Notes under the pieces: model-generated | What the model was told of the DNA's origin: nothing | Databases searched by the model: none | Seen by the model: the letters and a program-made list of their open reading frames with translations, nothing else | Program-made: the position numbers and the translations under genes | Shown here: positions 24,736-33,828 of the stretch, in pieces | Position numbering within the stretch: the first letter of the stretch is position 1 | Layout: each line of letters starts with the position of its first letter | From: Stenomitos frigidus ULC18 | Lineage (GTDB): Bacteria; Cyanobacteriota; Cyanobacteriia; Leptolyngbyales; Leptolyngbyaceae | Assembly: GCF_003003795.1 (NCBI RefSeq) | Contig: NZ_PVWK01000043.1 | Location: 1 to 38,550, forward strand | Direction: 5' to 3' | Length of the DNA stretch: 38,550 nucleotides

Positions 24736-26640
24736 ATGACATTCCCAGCCTTAAACCCAGAGCGGAGGATTTCTCCTCTCCCCAGCGAACTCGCCACACT
24801 CAGGACTGCGCTAACCCCTGGAGAAATCGAAGTCTTGACTTTTTTTGATCGCAACCTCGCTCTGGAATGGGAGATTTACATCCAGCCTCATCTCAACGGA
24901 CTCCGCCCTGACTTCGTTCTGCTCAATCCAAACGTGGGCATTGCAGTTTTTGAGGTCAAAGACTGGAATCTTGCAGCCATGTCTTACCACGTTAAATTTT
25001 CTCAGGATCAGCAGAGGCAAAATCAGAATAGAGAGTCTGCACTATGGGCAACAAAAGGTGGTGAATCTTTTCGGATCAAAGATAACCCGGTAGAAAAAGT
25101 TATTCTGTACAAAAACAGTATTGCCAACCTCTATTGTCCGCAAGGCAACAACAGCAGCATCGACCAAGACAATAACTATCTTGCCCTCATCACAGCAGGA
25201 GTTATTGTTACAACTGCGACGACCCAAGAAATTGAATCGTTATTTCACCCATTCTACGTTGATCGTAATCTGCTAGAAAAAGCGAAGCAGTATCATCCTC
25301 TCGCTGGTTCTGATGCGCTGCAAGCGAATGACTTAAGCGTTGTATTTCCGTCATCCGAACGGACTGATTCCTCTCTTATGAAGCCTGGAACTGCTGATGC
25401 GCTTCGTCGCTGGCTGGTTGAACCCGATTTTGCCGCCACTCAGCGTCAACCGCTAGAACTTGATGCAAAACAGCGTCAGCTTGCAACAAATCGTACAGTG
25501 TCTGGGTATCGACGAATTCGTGGCTCCGCAGGATCAGGTAAATCTCTTGTGCTAGCAGCCCGCGCCGCTCACTTATCCAGTGAGAAGAAACAAGTCTTGG
25601 TTGTTTCCTATAACATTACGTTGTGGCACTACCTGCGCGATTTGGCAGTTCGCTATCCGGTGCCGACACGCACAATTAATCAAACCACAACATGGCTGCA
25701 TTTTCATGAGTGGTGCAAACGGGTGATCTGTAACGAAGCTGGTTTAGCCAATGAATATAATGCACTCTGGCAGGATGGCGAGGACATTTCAGAAGTTCTT
25801 GAAACTGAAATTGTTGCATTGACCAATCAGGCGATCGATATTGCTGGTTCCAGCCTCACGACTTACGATGCCATTCTGGTAGACGAGGGGCAAGATTACA
25901 ACCCGTTCTGGTGGAACACGCTGCGCAGGGTTCTGCGCCCAGGTGGTGAGATGGTGCTGGTTGCAGATGAGACTCAGGATCTCTATCAACGGGCAAGAAG
26001 CTGGACAGAAGAAGAAATGAACGGAGTTGGGTTTAAGGGTCCTTGGGTGCGGCTTGACATCTGCTATCGGCTGCCGCCTGCACTCATTCAGACGCTCACA
26101 GATTTTGCCGAACAGTATCTTCCCCAGGTAAAGCTAAATTTGCCCAAAGCCGAGTCACCTGAACTTGATCAATATCCAGTGAGTTTAAGGTGGGTTCAGC
26201 TAAAGACAACGGATGGTGTTGCCGAAGAATGTGTCAATGCGATGCTAAAAATATCAGGTTCAGCAGACCCTGTAGTTGCATACGCAGACATTACTTTGCT
26301 TGTCCCCACACATCACATTGGTTTAGCGGCTGTTGCAAAACTTGAGAGCCAGAACTTCGAGGTCCGCCACGTCTTTGATCAAAAGCAGCAGAAGCAGAAA
26401 AGCCGGAAGATGGCATTCTTCATGGGCGATGCCCGGATCAAAGCCTGCACGATTCACAGCTTTAAGGGATGGGAAGCCCGTTATATTGTGATTGCCATTA
26501 CTCCCGATACCGATCTCGAAGCAGCATACGTTGCAATGAGTCGGCTAAAACGGCACAACGAAGGAAGCTACCTCACAGTGATTTGTTCAAATCCTGCACT
26601 TGAAGCATTTGGAGAAACTTGGACCAAATCCTGCACTTGA
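24736..26640 (+). CDS. NERD-domain superfamily I (UvrD-like) helicase; C-terminus altered by a tandem duplication
   Basis: This 634-residue protein joins a NERD nuclease-like domain (LRPDFVLL with Asp59, FEVKDW with Glu73 and Lys75) to an SF1 helicase. Helicase motifs are motif I GSAGSGKSLVLAA (about residue 264), motif II ILVDEGQDYNPFW (about 380), a motif III-like VLVADETQDLYQ, motif IV-like DICYRLPP, and CTIHSFKGWEARYIVIA with AAYVAMSRLKRH near the end. Such fusions are common near defence genes and probably cut or unwind foreign or damaged DNA. The last residues read GETWTKSCT, but the sequence carries a 37-bp perfect tandem repeat at 26588-26661. Without the second copy the frame would end GETWTAFESR. 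The helicase core is unaffected, so it is probably still active. Confidence 0.85.
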   Translation: MTFPALNPERRISPLPSELATLRTALTPGEIEVLTFFDRNLALEWEIYIQPHLNGLRPDFVLLNPNVGIAVFEVKDWNLAAMSYHVKFSQDQQRQNQNRESALWATKGGESFRIKDNPVEKVILYKNSIANLYCPQGNNSSIDQDNNYLALITAGVIVTTATTQEIESLFHPFYVDRNLLEKAKQYHPLAGSDALQANDLSVVFPSSERTDSSLMKPGTADALRRWLVEPDFAATQRQPLELDAKQRQLATNRTVSGYRRIRGSAGSGKSLVLAARAAHLSSEKKQVLVVSYNITLWHYLRDLAVRYPVPTRTINQTTTWLHFHEWCKRVICNEAGLANEYNALWQDGEDISEVLETEIVALTNQAIDIAGSSLTTYDAILVDEGQDYNPFWWNTLRRVLRPGGEMVLVADETQDLYQRARSWTEEEMNGVGFKGPWVRLDICYRLPPALIQTLTDFAEQYLPQVKLNLPKAESPELDQYPVSLRWVQLKTTDGVAEECVNAMLKISGSADPVVAYADITLLVPTHHIGLAAVAKLESQNFEVRHVFDQKQQKQKSRKMAFFMGDARIKACTIHSFKGWEARYIVIAITPDTDLEAAYVAMSRLKRHNEGSYLTVICSNPALEAFGETWTKSCT

Positions 26641-26661
26641 AGCATTTGGAGAAACTTGGAC
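26588..26661 (+). repeat. Perfect 37-bp tandem duplication at the 3' end of the helicase gene
   Basis: Copy one spans 26588-26624 and copy two 26625-26661; both start CAAATCCTGCACTTG and end AACTTGGAC and are identical. Because 37 is not a multiple of 3, the second copy is read in another frame and brings a stop at 26638-26640. Identity of the copies suggests a recent slippage event, or an assembly artefact. Confidence 0.9.
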
Positions 26662-26688
26662 AGCCTTTGAGAGTCGGTAGTGCCTCGC

Positions 26689-27282
26689 TTAGTTGTGTTC
26701 CAACTGTAGTTTTGCTTGCCTAGCAATTTCCATCCATTCTTCTATCCCTTGTTTTGTAGGTGTTCCTTCCTCTGTAAATGCCCAAATATTGCGTTTATGC
26801 TGGGTGCCGTAGCTAATGTGAATCGGCTGATCACTACCATAGAAATACAACGAGTCAAACGGTGATCGCTGTTCCAAAATTCAGCCCACTAATCGATCGC
26901 TCCCCATCTCCACAATCAGAAAATCGCAAGCAGCACCCACGAGATCGCAGTAATACCTACCGTTTCGGTTTACCTCATGTGCCATGTGCTGATCCCGACT
27001 CGGATCAACCCGCCCATTTTTAATCCCCGTCTCCGGGTCTTTCTGGTTCAAAAAACGCTTCAAATCCTTTGAGCAAAACCCGTAGGTCAACTGAAACCGC
27101 TCCCTGCCAAAGTGATCAATCACGGGATCAAGGATGTGCTGACACAAAGCCTCCAACGCTGGAATTGTCTCCTCCAGGTTTTTCGGGTATGGGTCAATGT
27201 GATTAGCATACTTCCGGTACGTCTGCGTACAAGTGCAAAATTCCTGCAAAGTCAGATACTTTCCCAACAAGTTTTCGTGCAT
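26689..27282 (-). pseudogene. Peptidase M15-like small protein broken by an in-frame TGA
   Basis: Two open stretches lie in the same frame: 26881-27282 (133 residues, MHENLLGKYLTLQEFCTC) and 26689-26877 (about 62 residues). They are separated only by a TGA at 26881-26883 and an ATT codon. Read through, the protein would be about 197 residues, with ERFQLTYGFCSKDL, DQHMAHEVN and, after the stop, FDSLYFYGSDQPIHISYG and an IWAFTEEGTPTKQGIEEW tail. The H-x-x-x-x-N-like and late His pattern recalls M15-type zinc peptidase folds often annotated in cyanobacteria. The stop sits where a Trp codon (TGG) would restore a smooth VGWILEQR. It could also be a sequencing error. Function unknown; no clear link to the neighbours, and it is convergent with the helicase gene. 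Confidence 0.6.
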
Positions 27283-27351
27283 TCAAGCGACAGCCTCCTG
27301 AAGCGGGCACCCTAGCTCTGAACAGAGACTCCAAACACCTCACTACTGAGT

Positions 27352-28806
27352 ATGGCTGCCTTCCTGACAAAAGCCAACTTCATGAGCGGACTGCAATGCC
27401 ACAAGCAGCTTTGGCTACAAGTGCAGGAACCACACCGAGCCACTCCCCTCACTCCAGTCCAGCAGCGCATCATCGACCAGGGCGAAGACGTTGGGCAATA
27501 CGCCCGTCAGCAGTTTTCCAATGGACGACTGATCGAGGGCAACGGTACAGAGGCAGTGCAAGCAACCCAGAAGGCGATCGCCGCTGGAGCCACCTGCCTA
27601 TTTGAAGCAGCGTTCAGCTTCGCTAGCTTGTTCATCCGCTGCGATATCCTCCACAAACTTTCAGCAAGCACATGGGAACTGATTGAAGTCAAATCCTCCG
27701 GCAAAATCAAAGAAGAACACCCTTGGGATTTAGCCGTGCAAAAATACGTCTTGACTGGAGTAGGTCTCGCCATCAGTGCAACCAAGCTGATGCACATCAA
27801 CACCCAGACCTGCTTCTTCCCAAATCTGACCAACCTCTTCACGATCGCAGACATCACCGCAGAAGTTGATCGTCTCCTGCCTGAAATACCCAAAAAACTT
27901 GAGCAATTTGGGGCTATCCTGACCGAAAATTTAGAACCCACGTTGGCGATTGGCAAACACTGCGACAATCCCAACCCCTGTCCTTTCACAAAAGATTGTT
28001 GGCAGGACGTTCCAGAAGTCTCCATCTTTACGATTCCTCGACTAGATTGGAAAAAGAAAGACTTGCTGATTACTCAAGGAGTGTTGGCGATCACCCTGCC
28101 ACCCAACTACCCTTTGTCAAACAATCAGCGCACCTATGTTGATAGCGTCTTTAGCGGTCAGCCTGTTGTGGATGAGGTGGCGATCGCTGCCAGCCTTGCT
28201 GCACTCACCTATCCCATCCACTTCTTCGACTTTGAATCTCAGAACCCTGCCATTCCACGATTCGATGGTCTGAAACCCTACGAACAGTTCCCCTTCCAAT
28301 ACAGTTGCCACGTCCTCCACAAAGATGGGCACATCGAACATCACGAATATCTGCATACTGACCCGTCCGATCCAAGACTACCGCTAATCGCAACCTTAAC
28401 CAATGACATCGCCGCCAACGGTTCCGTCATTGTCTACCATCAATCCTTTGAAGGCAGCCTACTGCGGAAACTGGCTCAAGCGTTCTCTGACTACGCACTT
28501 CAGTTAGAGTCGATCGCCGATCGCTTGTGGGATTTAGAAGACATTTTCAAGAAACACTACAAACATCCTGCGTTCCGAGGCTCGACCTCAATCAAAAACG
28601 TGCTGCCGACTTTGGTGCCTGCCTTAAGCTACAAAACGCTTGCAGTGCAGCGCGGCGATCAGGCACAGGCTGTTTGGGAGGCAATGATCGCTTGCACTGA
28701 CCCGGTAGAGAAACAAGGTCTAATCAATGACCTACGTACTTATTGCCAGCTAGACACTTCGGCAATGTTAGAAATTTATAGAGTTCTACTGCAATTTGCG
28801 CTCTAG
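27352..28806 (+). CDS. DUF2779 family nuclease-like protein
   Basis: This 484-residue protein has two recognisable parts. The N-terminal half looks like a PD-(D/E)XK nuclease: LFIRCDIL (Asp), then WELIEVKSS (Glu-x-Lys), then a glutamine-bearing helix DLAVQKYVL, followed by a cysteine cluster CDNPNPCPFTKDCW that may bind an Fe-S cluster, as in RecB-like or AddB nucleases. The second half is the DUF2779 core, with a DnaQ-like IHFFDFESQNPAIP and a conserved LKPYEQFPFQYSCHVL, and a later Asp in TYCQLDTSAMLE. Such proteins occur in defence islands and elsewhere; the substrate is not known. The start at 27352 is the ATG before AAFLTKANFMSGLQC, the usual family start. It ends tail-to-tail with the RHH gene inside a shared hairpin. 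Confidence 0.82.
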   Translation: MAAFLTKANFMSGLQCHKQLWLQVQEPHRATPLTPVQQRIIDQGEDVGQYARQQFSNGRLIEGNGTEAVQATQKAIAAGATCLFEAAFSFASLFIRCDILHKLSASTWELIEVKSSGKIKEEHPWDLAVQKYVLTGVGLAISATKLMHINTQTCFFPNLTNLFTIADITAEVDRLLPEIPKKLEQFGAILTENLEPTLAIGKHCDNPNPCPFTKDCWQDVPEVSIFTIPRLDWKKKDLLITQGVLAITLPPNYPLSNNQRTYVDSVFSGQPVVDEVAIAASLAALTYPIHFFDFESQNPAIPRFDGLKPYEQFPFQYSCHVLHKDGHIEHHEYLHTDPSDPRLPLIATLTNDIAANGSVIVYHQSFEGSLLRKLAQAFSDYALQLESIADRLWDLEDIFKKHYKHPAFRGSTSIKNVLPTLVPALSYKTLAVQRGDQAQAVWEAMIACTDPVEKQGLINDLRTYCQLDTSAMLEIYRVLLQFAL

Positions 28807-28832
28807 CCCAAATCTAGGTATTTTGGCTAGAG
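28801..28832. terminator. Bidirectional hairpin holding the stop codons of two convergent genes
   Basis: CTCTAGCC (28801-28808) pairs perfectly with GGCTAGAG (28825-28832). AAA at 28810-28812 can extend the stem against TTT in 28821-28824 with one mismatch, leaving an 8-base loop. The TAG stop of the plus-strand DUF2779 gene is in the left arm and the TAG stop of the minus-strand gene is in the right arm. A shared terminator for both genes is likely, although there is no long T run. Confidence 0.6.
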
Positions 28833-29639
28833 AACATTCTCATTCTCATCTTTTACTTTCTCCAAAGTATTGCTCGAACTAGAAAGATTTTCGACAGGGA
28901 CTATATGCTCAGAGAGTTGAGAGATAAGATTTCGCACAGTTTCTTTAAACTCATCCGAAAATTCTTCAACAATATTGGTAACCATATCGCCTTTTCTAAC
29001 CTCAAGGAATGTTTGAGCCCCCTGATCTGTCATAGATATTAGCAGACGACTCGTCTTCTTAGCTTCTGATGCAACAGGTTTAACAGGAAGTTCGATCATA
29101 AGCATTCCATTAGGAGCCAACAGCTTCGATAAATTTCCAATTTGTTCATAAAAGAACCCCGTAGCCTTATTTTCCTTTGAAGAGCTATTTGTTGATGATT
29201 GGACACTTTCGTGAAGTTCAGGATTGAATTTTTTAATAAGCGCTTCTTTAATGCTTGATAGCAATGTAGAGTCACTGCATTCTAGCCAAGCTATGCGAAC
29301 ACTATCATCTTCTGGATTAAACCCTAGATTGGTAGAATCCAAATGCTTTAATTCACTACTCAAAGCAACGTAGAGAACTCGTTCATCCTTTATTACTAAA
29401 CAAATTGCCGGACGTTCAGGCAATTTGTGGCTTTCACGAAAGCGGACGGAGCCTTGAGGAGCAAGAGGGATTAAATTGCGCCCAATGCGCTCAATCAGTT
29501 CCGACCTAGAAAGCTTCATTTCTGCTGCAATAGCATCTAATCCCTCAATCCCAGTGGGGGTGAGGACGACGTTGACTTGTTTTTTCAGTTCGTCATGTAA
29601 CTCGGGTACACCTCTAACTCGCTTGCGACCCTTCGCCAT
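28827..29639 (-). CDS. RHH-like DNA-binding protein fused to a degenerate GIY-YIG-like domain (putative regulator of the tns operon)
   Basis: I start at the ATG 29639 (MAKGRKRVRGVPELHDELKK), where the protein becomes domain-like; a longer frame to 29723 adds a poorly conserved stretch. An N-terminal segment, VNVVLTPTGIEGLDAIAAEM then KLSRSELIERIGRNLI, has the strand-helix-helix pattern of ribbon-helix-helix proteins. It is followed by a GIY-YIG-like fold: AICLVIKDERVLYVALSSEL, then RIAWLECSDSTLLSSIKEAL and IKKFNPEL. The G-Y-x-Y-I-G core is degraded, so catalysis is doubtful. The C-terminus (about 100 residues) is rich in charged residues. It is divergent from tnsAB with 287 bp between, the typical place for a repressor of the transposition operon. 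No direct evidence for that role exists in the sequence. Confidence 0.62.
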   Translation of the reverse strand: MAKGRKRVRGVPELHDELKKQVNVVLTPTGIEGLDAIAAEMKLSRSELIERIGRNLIPLAPQGSVRFRESHKLPERPAICLVIKDERVLYVALSSELKHLDSTNLGFNPEDDSVRIAWLECSDSTLLSSIKEALIKKFNPELHESVQSSTNSSSKENKATGFFYEQIGNLSKLLAPNGMLMIELPVKPVASEAKKTSRLLISMTDQGAQTFLEVRKGDMVTNIVEEFSDEFKETVRNLISQLSEHIVPVENLSSSSNTLEKVKDENENVL

Positions 29640-29926
29640 ACTGCTTTCGTCGTGAGGGATGTCTATGCATACCAAGCATATACCTCCGACAGAGCCTGTG
29701 CACTCTACTAAATGGACAAGCACGGATTCCGCACAAGCAAGGTCAGAACCTAAATATATACTAAGGTTTTATCTTAAAGGCATTTAGATGCTATATATAT
29801 TCTAGCAATAAACTTTTCGGTATCTGTGAGCTCTGCCGTAAAGCATCTCTAAAGCTTCATAACAACATTTTCTCTCCCTGCACTACACGGCAGGGGTAGC
29901 TTTCGGTTGCAATTTAGGAGGACTTA
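29640..29926. promoter_or_regulatory. Divergent control region between the RHH gene and tnsAB
   Basis: Both genes must start transcription here. AT-rich blocks (TATATA near 29755 and TATATATAT near 29790) could hold -10 elements for either strand. The ribosome binding site of tnsAB is strong: AGGAGG at 29916-29921, five bases before its ATG. I saw no transposon end-type 12-mer in this region. Confidence 0.45.
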
Positions 29927-32650
29927 ATGTTGGGTAACGAAGATTTTGGTACGTGGTGCCATCGATTAGACCTTTCGGAAGATGGGTGTAGAGTGATTGA
30001 ACAAATTCGGCAGACTGATCCCTCCCGGCGGGTAGGCGGCGGAAAGAAAAATGTCTCTGGACGGTATCCAAGCAAAAAAATGGTGCAGACTATCCAGTTT
30101 GAGTCTCACAAAGTAGAGCTACCGTTCATCTACCAGTTAGAGCATGATGAAAACATTTTGGAGTTTTACGATCAACCACCTCAAATCAAGCTGAGTTATC
30201 CATCAGCAAATGAACGAAATTTAAGTTTTTTCTATACTCCTGACTTCTTCGTCATTGAAAAAGAAACGGCAGGTTGGGTCGAGTGCAAGACTGAAGATGG
30301 CTTACAGAAGCTTCAGGAGAAGAATCCAAATCGTTACTTCTTGGGAGATGACAATCAATGGCACTGTCCACCAGGAGAAAAATATGCAGAGCAGTTTGGT
30401 TGTTACTTTCGGGTTTGGTCTGATGCTGAAGTCGATTGGACTTTACAGCGAAACTTTCTCTTCTTAGAAGACTACTTTTACAATGCTTCTCCTGCAGAAG
30501 AAGCGACTGCCAACACAATCCTTTCGCTGGTTTCAGCACAACCCGGCATTACCTTGGCTCAGCTCCTTGATCATGCTAGAGGGTCTACTGCTGATGACAT
30601 CTATTTTTTGATTGCTAGAGAACAAATTTATATCGATTTGAGTGCTGCTCCGTTGGCTGAATCCAGTCGATGCTTTGTGTTCTCCGACCAACAAACAGCC
30701 TTGGCATATAAAGCCACAGTGCTCTCTCAAGCATCCGTAGATTCTATTGCTTCCCCAATTATTGATCTCATTCCTGGCTCATCCCTTTGCTGGAATGGTA
30801 AAAGTTTGACGATCATCCTTGTTGGTGAAACAGAGATTCTCCTAAATGACGAAAACGGACAGCCTGTTGAACTGGAGCGTTCTACCTTTGATTACCTGCT
30901 TCGACAAGGAAAAATATCGGGGCTGAGGAATCAAATGCGAGGCGTTCTCAGTTCAGAGGCAATGGAGTTTATCCGTAAAGCGAGTGAAGGTGATCTAAAG
31001 GAAGCTAATCGACGCTACAAGCTGATCGAAGGCTTTTTGCAAGGGGAGAAGTGCAAGGATCATACCGTTCCCGAACGTACTCTTCGGCAGTGGCGTACCA
31101 AATACCGACAGGCAGAGAAGCAATATGGATATGGTTACATAGGGCTGCTTCCAAAGCTTAGCGCTAGTGGCAATCGCAATCCAAAGCTACCTGCATACTT
31201 GCTGGAACAGATAGAAATTTTCATTGAAGATCAGTACGAAACTCACAAGCAAAAGCGAAAACTTGAAGTCTATGGAGTTTTTGTTGATGCCTGTTTGAAA
31301 GCAGGAGTACCGCTTGACCAAATTCCTAGCTACAAGACGTTTATCAAGGCAATCAAACGTCGATCTGGTTACGAACAAACGACGAAGAGAGAAGGTCGCC
31401 GAGCTGCTTACTCACAGGAACCTTTCTTCCTAGAGCTAACAATAACTACACCCCGACACGGCGATCGTCCCTTTGAAATTGGGCATATCGATCACACTCA
31501 ACTAGACATTGAGTTGCGATGTTCCTCTACAGGTCGCCTTCTTGGTAGACCCTGGGCAACTTTCCTGGTCGATGCCAACACCCGCCGTATTCTGGCAGTT
31601 TATGTCACCTTCGATGCGCCCTCATACCGCTCGTGCATGATGGTGCTACGGATTTGTGTCAAGCGACATGGGCGATTACCTCAGATCATTGTTACGGACA
31701 ACGGTGCAGAATTTCACAGCATCTATTTTGAAACGTTACTGGCGCTTTTTAGCTGTGCTCAAAAGTATCGCCCAGCAGCAAAGGCGCGTTTTAATGCCGT
31801 TGGCGAACGTTTGTTTGGAACGTCTGCTACCCAGTTGATCCATAACTTGGCTGGCAATACGCAAATCATGAAAAAAGTCAGGCTGGTGACCAAGTCTGTC
31901 AATCCTAAAAATCTAGCGCTTTGGACACTTGGACTCCTGTACATGTACTTGTGTGAGTGGGCCTATGAAGTCTATGACACCACAGAGCATCCCGCACTTG
32001 GGCAAAGTCCCAGAGAAGCTTTTGCTACTGGGATCGCGCAGTATGGTAGCCGCTCCCATCGCGTGATTCCTTACGACATCAATTTCCAAATCTTGACCCT
32101 ACCCACAACCCGCGAGGGAAGGGCAAAAGTACAACCTAATCTTGGTGTCAAAATTAACCACATCTATTACTGGTCTAATGATTTTCGTGATCCTGAAATC
32201 GAAAAGTCTTGGGTGGAAATACGTTACGACCCTTTTGATGCTGGAATAGCCTACGCCTTTGTTCGAGGGCGCTGGGTTGAGTGCTATGGTGAGCATTTTG
32301 CCAAATTTCAGGGTAAATCTGAGAAGGAAATTTATTTAGCCAGTGCTGAACTGCGTAGACGAAATCAAAATCATTCCAAAAACTTCAAGCTTAGAGCGAG
32401 TCATCTTGGAGCCTTTCTGTCTAGTGCAGAGTCTCAGGAAGAACTGTTAGCCCAGCAGCTGCGTGATGCACAGTCCAAAGAAGTGTTTTCGATTATCGAT
32501 GGGGGAACACCTAATCGCAATCCTTTCACTCCCCAACAACCTGAACAAGCGTCTTCAACTGGGCGCGATCGTACATCAGACACGAAGCCTCAAGCGCCAC
32601 CACCTAGTGCTCTTCAGCCCGATCAATTGATTATGTATGAGGAGTTCTAA
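29927..32650 (+). CDS. tnsAB: TnsA-TnsB fusion transposase
   Basis: Tn7-type cut-and-paste needs TnsA (cuts the 5' strands) and TnsB (DDE transposase, cuts and joins the 3' strands). Here both are in one 907-residue chain. The TnsA-like nuclease is at residues 50-200: LEHDENILEFYDQP with its Glu, YTPDF (Asp106) and VECK (Glu119, Lys121). The TnsB-like part has HTH regions at about 380-500, then the catalytic core with HIDHTQLDIEL (Asp522), VTDNGAEF (Asp591) and VGERLFG (Glu627), a D-35-E spacing, and a C-terminal beta-barrel plus a charged tail. All catalytic residues are present. A strong AGGAGG precedes the ATG. tnsC follows after 2 bp. TnsAB fusions are known from some CRISPR-associated Tn7-like elements (type I-B2 as I recall), but no cas gene lies in this window. 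Confidence 0.93.
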   Translation: MLGNEDFGTWCHRLDLSEDGCRVIEQIRQTDPSRRVGGGKKNVSGRYPSKKMVQTIQFESHKVELPFIYQLEHDENILEFYDQPPQIKLSYPSANERNLSFFYTPDFFVIEKETAGWVECKTEDGLQKLQEKNPNRYFLGDDNQWHCPPGEKYAEQFGCYFRVWSDAEVDWTLQRNFLFLEDYFYNASPAEEATANTILSLVSAQPGITLAQLLDHARGSTADDIYFLIAREQIYIDLSAAPLAESSRCFVFSDQQTALAYKATVLSQASVDSIASPIIDLIPGSSLCWNGKSLTIILVGETEILLNDENGQPVELERSTFDYLLRQGKISGLRNQMRGVLSSEAMEFIRKASEGDLKEANRRYKLIEGFLQGEKCKDHTVPERTLRQWRTKYRQAEKQYGYGYIGLLPKLSASGNRNPKLPAYLLEQIEIFIEDQYETHKQKRKLEVYGVFVDACLKAGVPLDQIPSYKTFIKAIKRRSGYEQTTKREGRRAAYSQEPFFLELTITTPRHGDRPFEIGHIDHTQLDIELRCSSTGRLLGRPWATFLVDANTRRILAVYVTFDAPSYRSCMMVLRICVKRHGRLPQIIVTDNGAEFHSIYFETLLALFSCAQKYRPAAKARFNAVGERLFGTSATQLIHNLAGNTQIMKKVRLVTKSVNPKNLALWTLGLLYMYLCEWAYEVYDTTEHPALGQSPREAFATGIAQYGSRSHRVIPYDINFQILTLPTTREGRAKVQPNLGVKINHIYYWSNDFRDPEIEKSWVEIRYDPFDAGIAYAFVRGRWVECYGEHFAKFQGKSEKEIYLASAELRRRNQNHSKNFKLRASHLGAFLSSAESQEELLAQQLRDAQSKEVFSIIDGGTPNRNPFTPQQPEQASSTGRDRTSDTKPQAPPPSALQPDQLIMYEEF

Positions 32651-32652
32651 TC

Positions 32653-33828
32653 ATGGCTATTGGATTTCCCCGTGAATTACTAAGGCAGCCAAATGAGGAG
32701 CGGATTGCCTACTTCGAGGCTTACACGATCGCGCATCCTAAACTCAAAGAAGCGATGAAACAAACTGTCCGTTTTATTGGTCATCGTCGCGCTAAAGCAT
32801 CTTGCATCACTGTATTTGGTCCTACAGGAGTTGGCAAAACGACCTTACTGCAAAAGGTTGAGCAGGTACTGATTCAAGAGGCTCTTCAGGATTTGCAGAC
32901 TGATCGAGGTTGTATTCCAGTTGTAATGGTGGAAGCCACTGCCCCAGAATCTGGAAATTTCAACTGGAAAGATTTCTTTACTCGCAGTTTGGCAACACTG
33001 GAAGAACCTTTGATTGATCAAAAGATTCACTATGGCACCCGTGGCATCTACCGGAATAAAGAGGGTCAACTTGTCATTGAGTCATCGGTGGCATCCGCTA
33101 AATTACGTTTTGCTTTAGAGAATGCACTCAAGCATCGACACCCACTTGCTTTTCTAATTGACGAAGCTCAGCACATTCAGAAAATGGCAAGTGGACGAAG
33201 GTTACAGGACAACATGGATTGCATTAAGTCTATTGCTAACCTGACCCGGATTCCTCACGTCTTGGTCGGCACCTACGAGTTGCTGACAATGCGTAATCTG
33301 AGTGGACAACTTAGCCGTCGTAATCAAGACATTCATTTCTCCCGCTACAGAGCTGATTGCAAAGAGGATGTAGAAGCATTCTTGAATATTCTGTTGACCT
33401 TCCAGCGGCATCTACCATTGCAGGAAGAACCAGACCTATTAAGCCAGTGGGAGTATCTCTATGAACGATGTCTTGGTTGTATTGGAATTCTCAAAGAATG
33501 GTTGAACCGTGCTTTTTCAGATGCTTTAGAGGAGGAAGCAGCAACTCTAACCTACAAACATCTTCAACAGAGGGCTTTATCCATCACTCAGTGTAAGAAG
33601 ATACTTCAAGAAATTGAAGAAGGTGAAAAGGCGCTGCAAGAAACCGCAGAGGATTGCAACAAACTTCGTGATCGTTTGAAGCTAAATCAGGGGGAACCGA
33701 CAGAACCGGACGCTTCTGAAAAAGACACAGGAAAGGCTAATCCATCTCCTCCTAAGAAACGAAAAGTTAGGAGGGTCGGTAGCCCAAATCCTAAACGGCG
33801 CAAAGTAGGGGGACAGGATAGTGCATAA
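32653..33828 (+). CDS. tnsC: TnsC-like AAA+ transposition regulator
   Basis: TnsC assembles on target DNA chosen by TniQ/TnsD and activates TnsAB. The 391-residue protein has Walker A GPTGVGKT (56-63), Walker B FLIDEAQHI (Asp170-Glu171), a sensor strand VLVGTYELL, and IHFSRYRAD with the arginine finger region. The C-terminal end is strongly basic (PPKKRKVRRVG, then PKRRKVGG), a feature shared with the broken copy at 1-859, which may help DNA binding. The GAGGAG at 32639-32644 serves as ribosome binding site; the gap to tnsAB is 2 bp and the end overlaps tniQ by 8 bp. The gene order tnsAB-tnsC-tniQ-tniQ suggests one transcript. Confidence 0.92.
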   Translation: MAIGFPRELLRQPNEERIAYFEAYTIAHPKLKEAMKQTVRFIGHRRAKASCITVFGPTGVGKTTLLQKVEQVLIQEALQDLQTDRGCIPVVMVEATAPESGNFNWKDFFTRSLATLEEPLIDQKIHYGTRGIYRNKEGQLVIESSVASAKLRFALENALKHRHPLAFLIDEAQHIQKMASGRRLQDNMDCIKSIANLTRIPHVLVGTYELLTMRNLSGQLSRRNQDIHFSRYRADCKEDVEAFLNILLTFQRHLPLQEEPDLLSQWEYLYERCLGCIGILKEWLNRAFSDALEEEAATLTYKHLQQRALSITQCKKILQEIEEGEKALQETAEDCNKLRDRLKLNQGEPTEPDASEKDTGKANPSPPKKRKVRRVGSPNPKRRKVGGQDSA

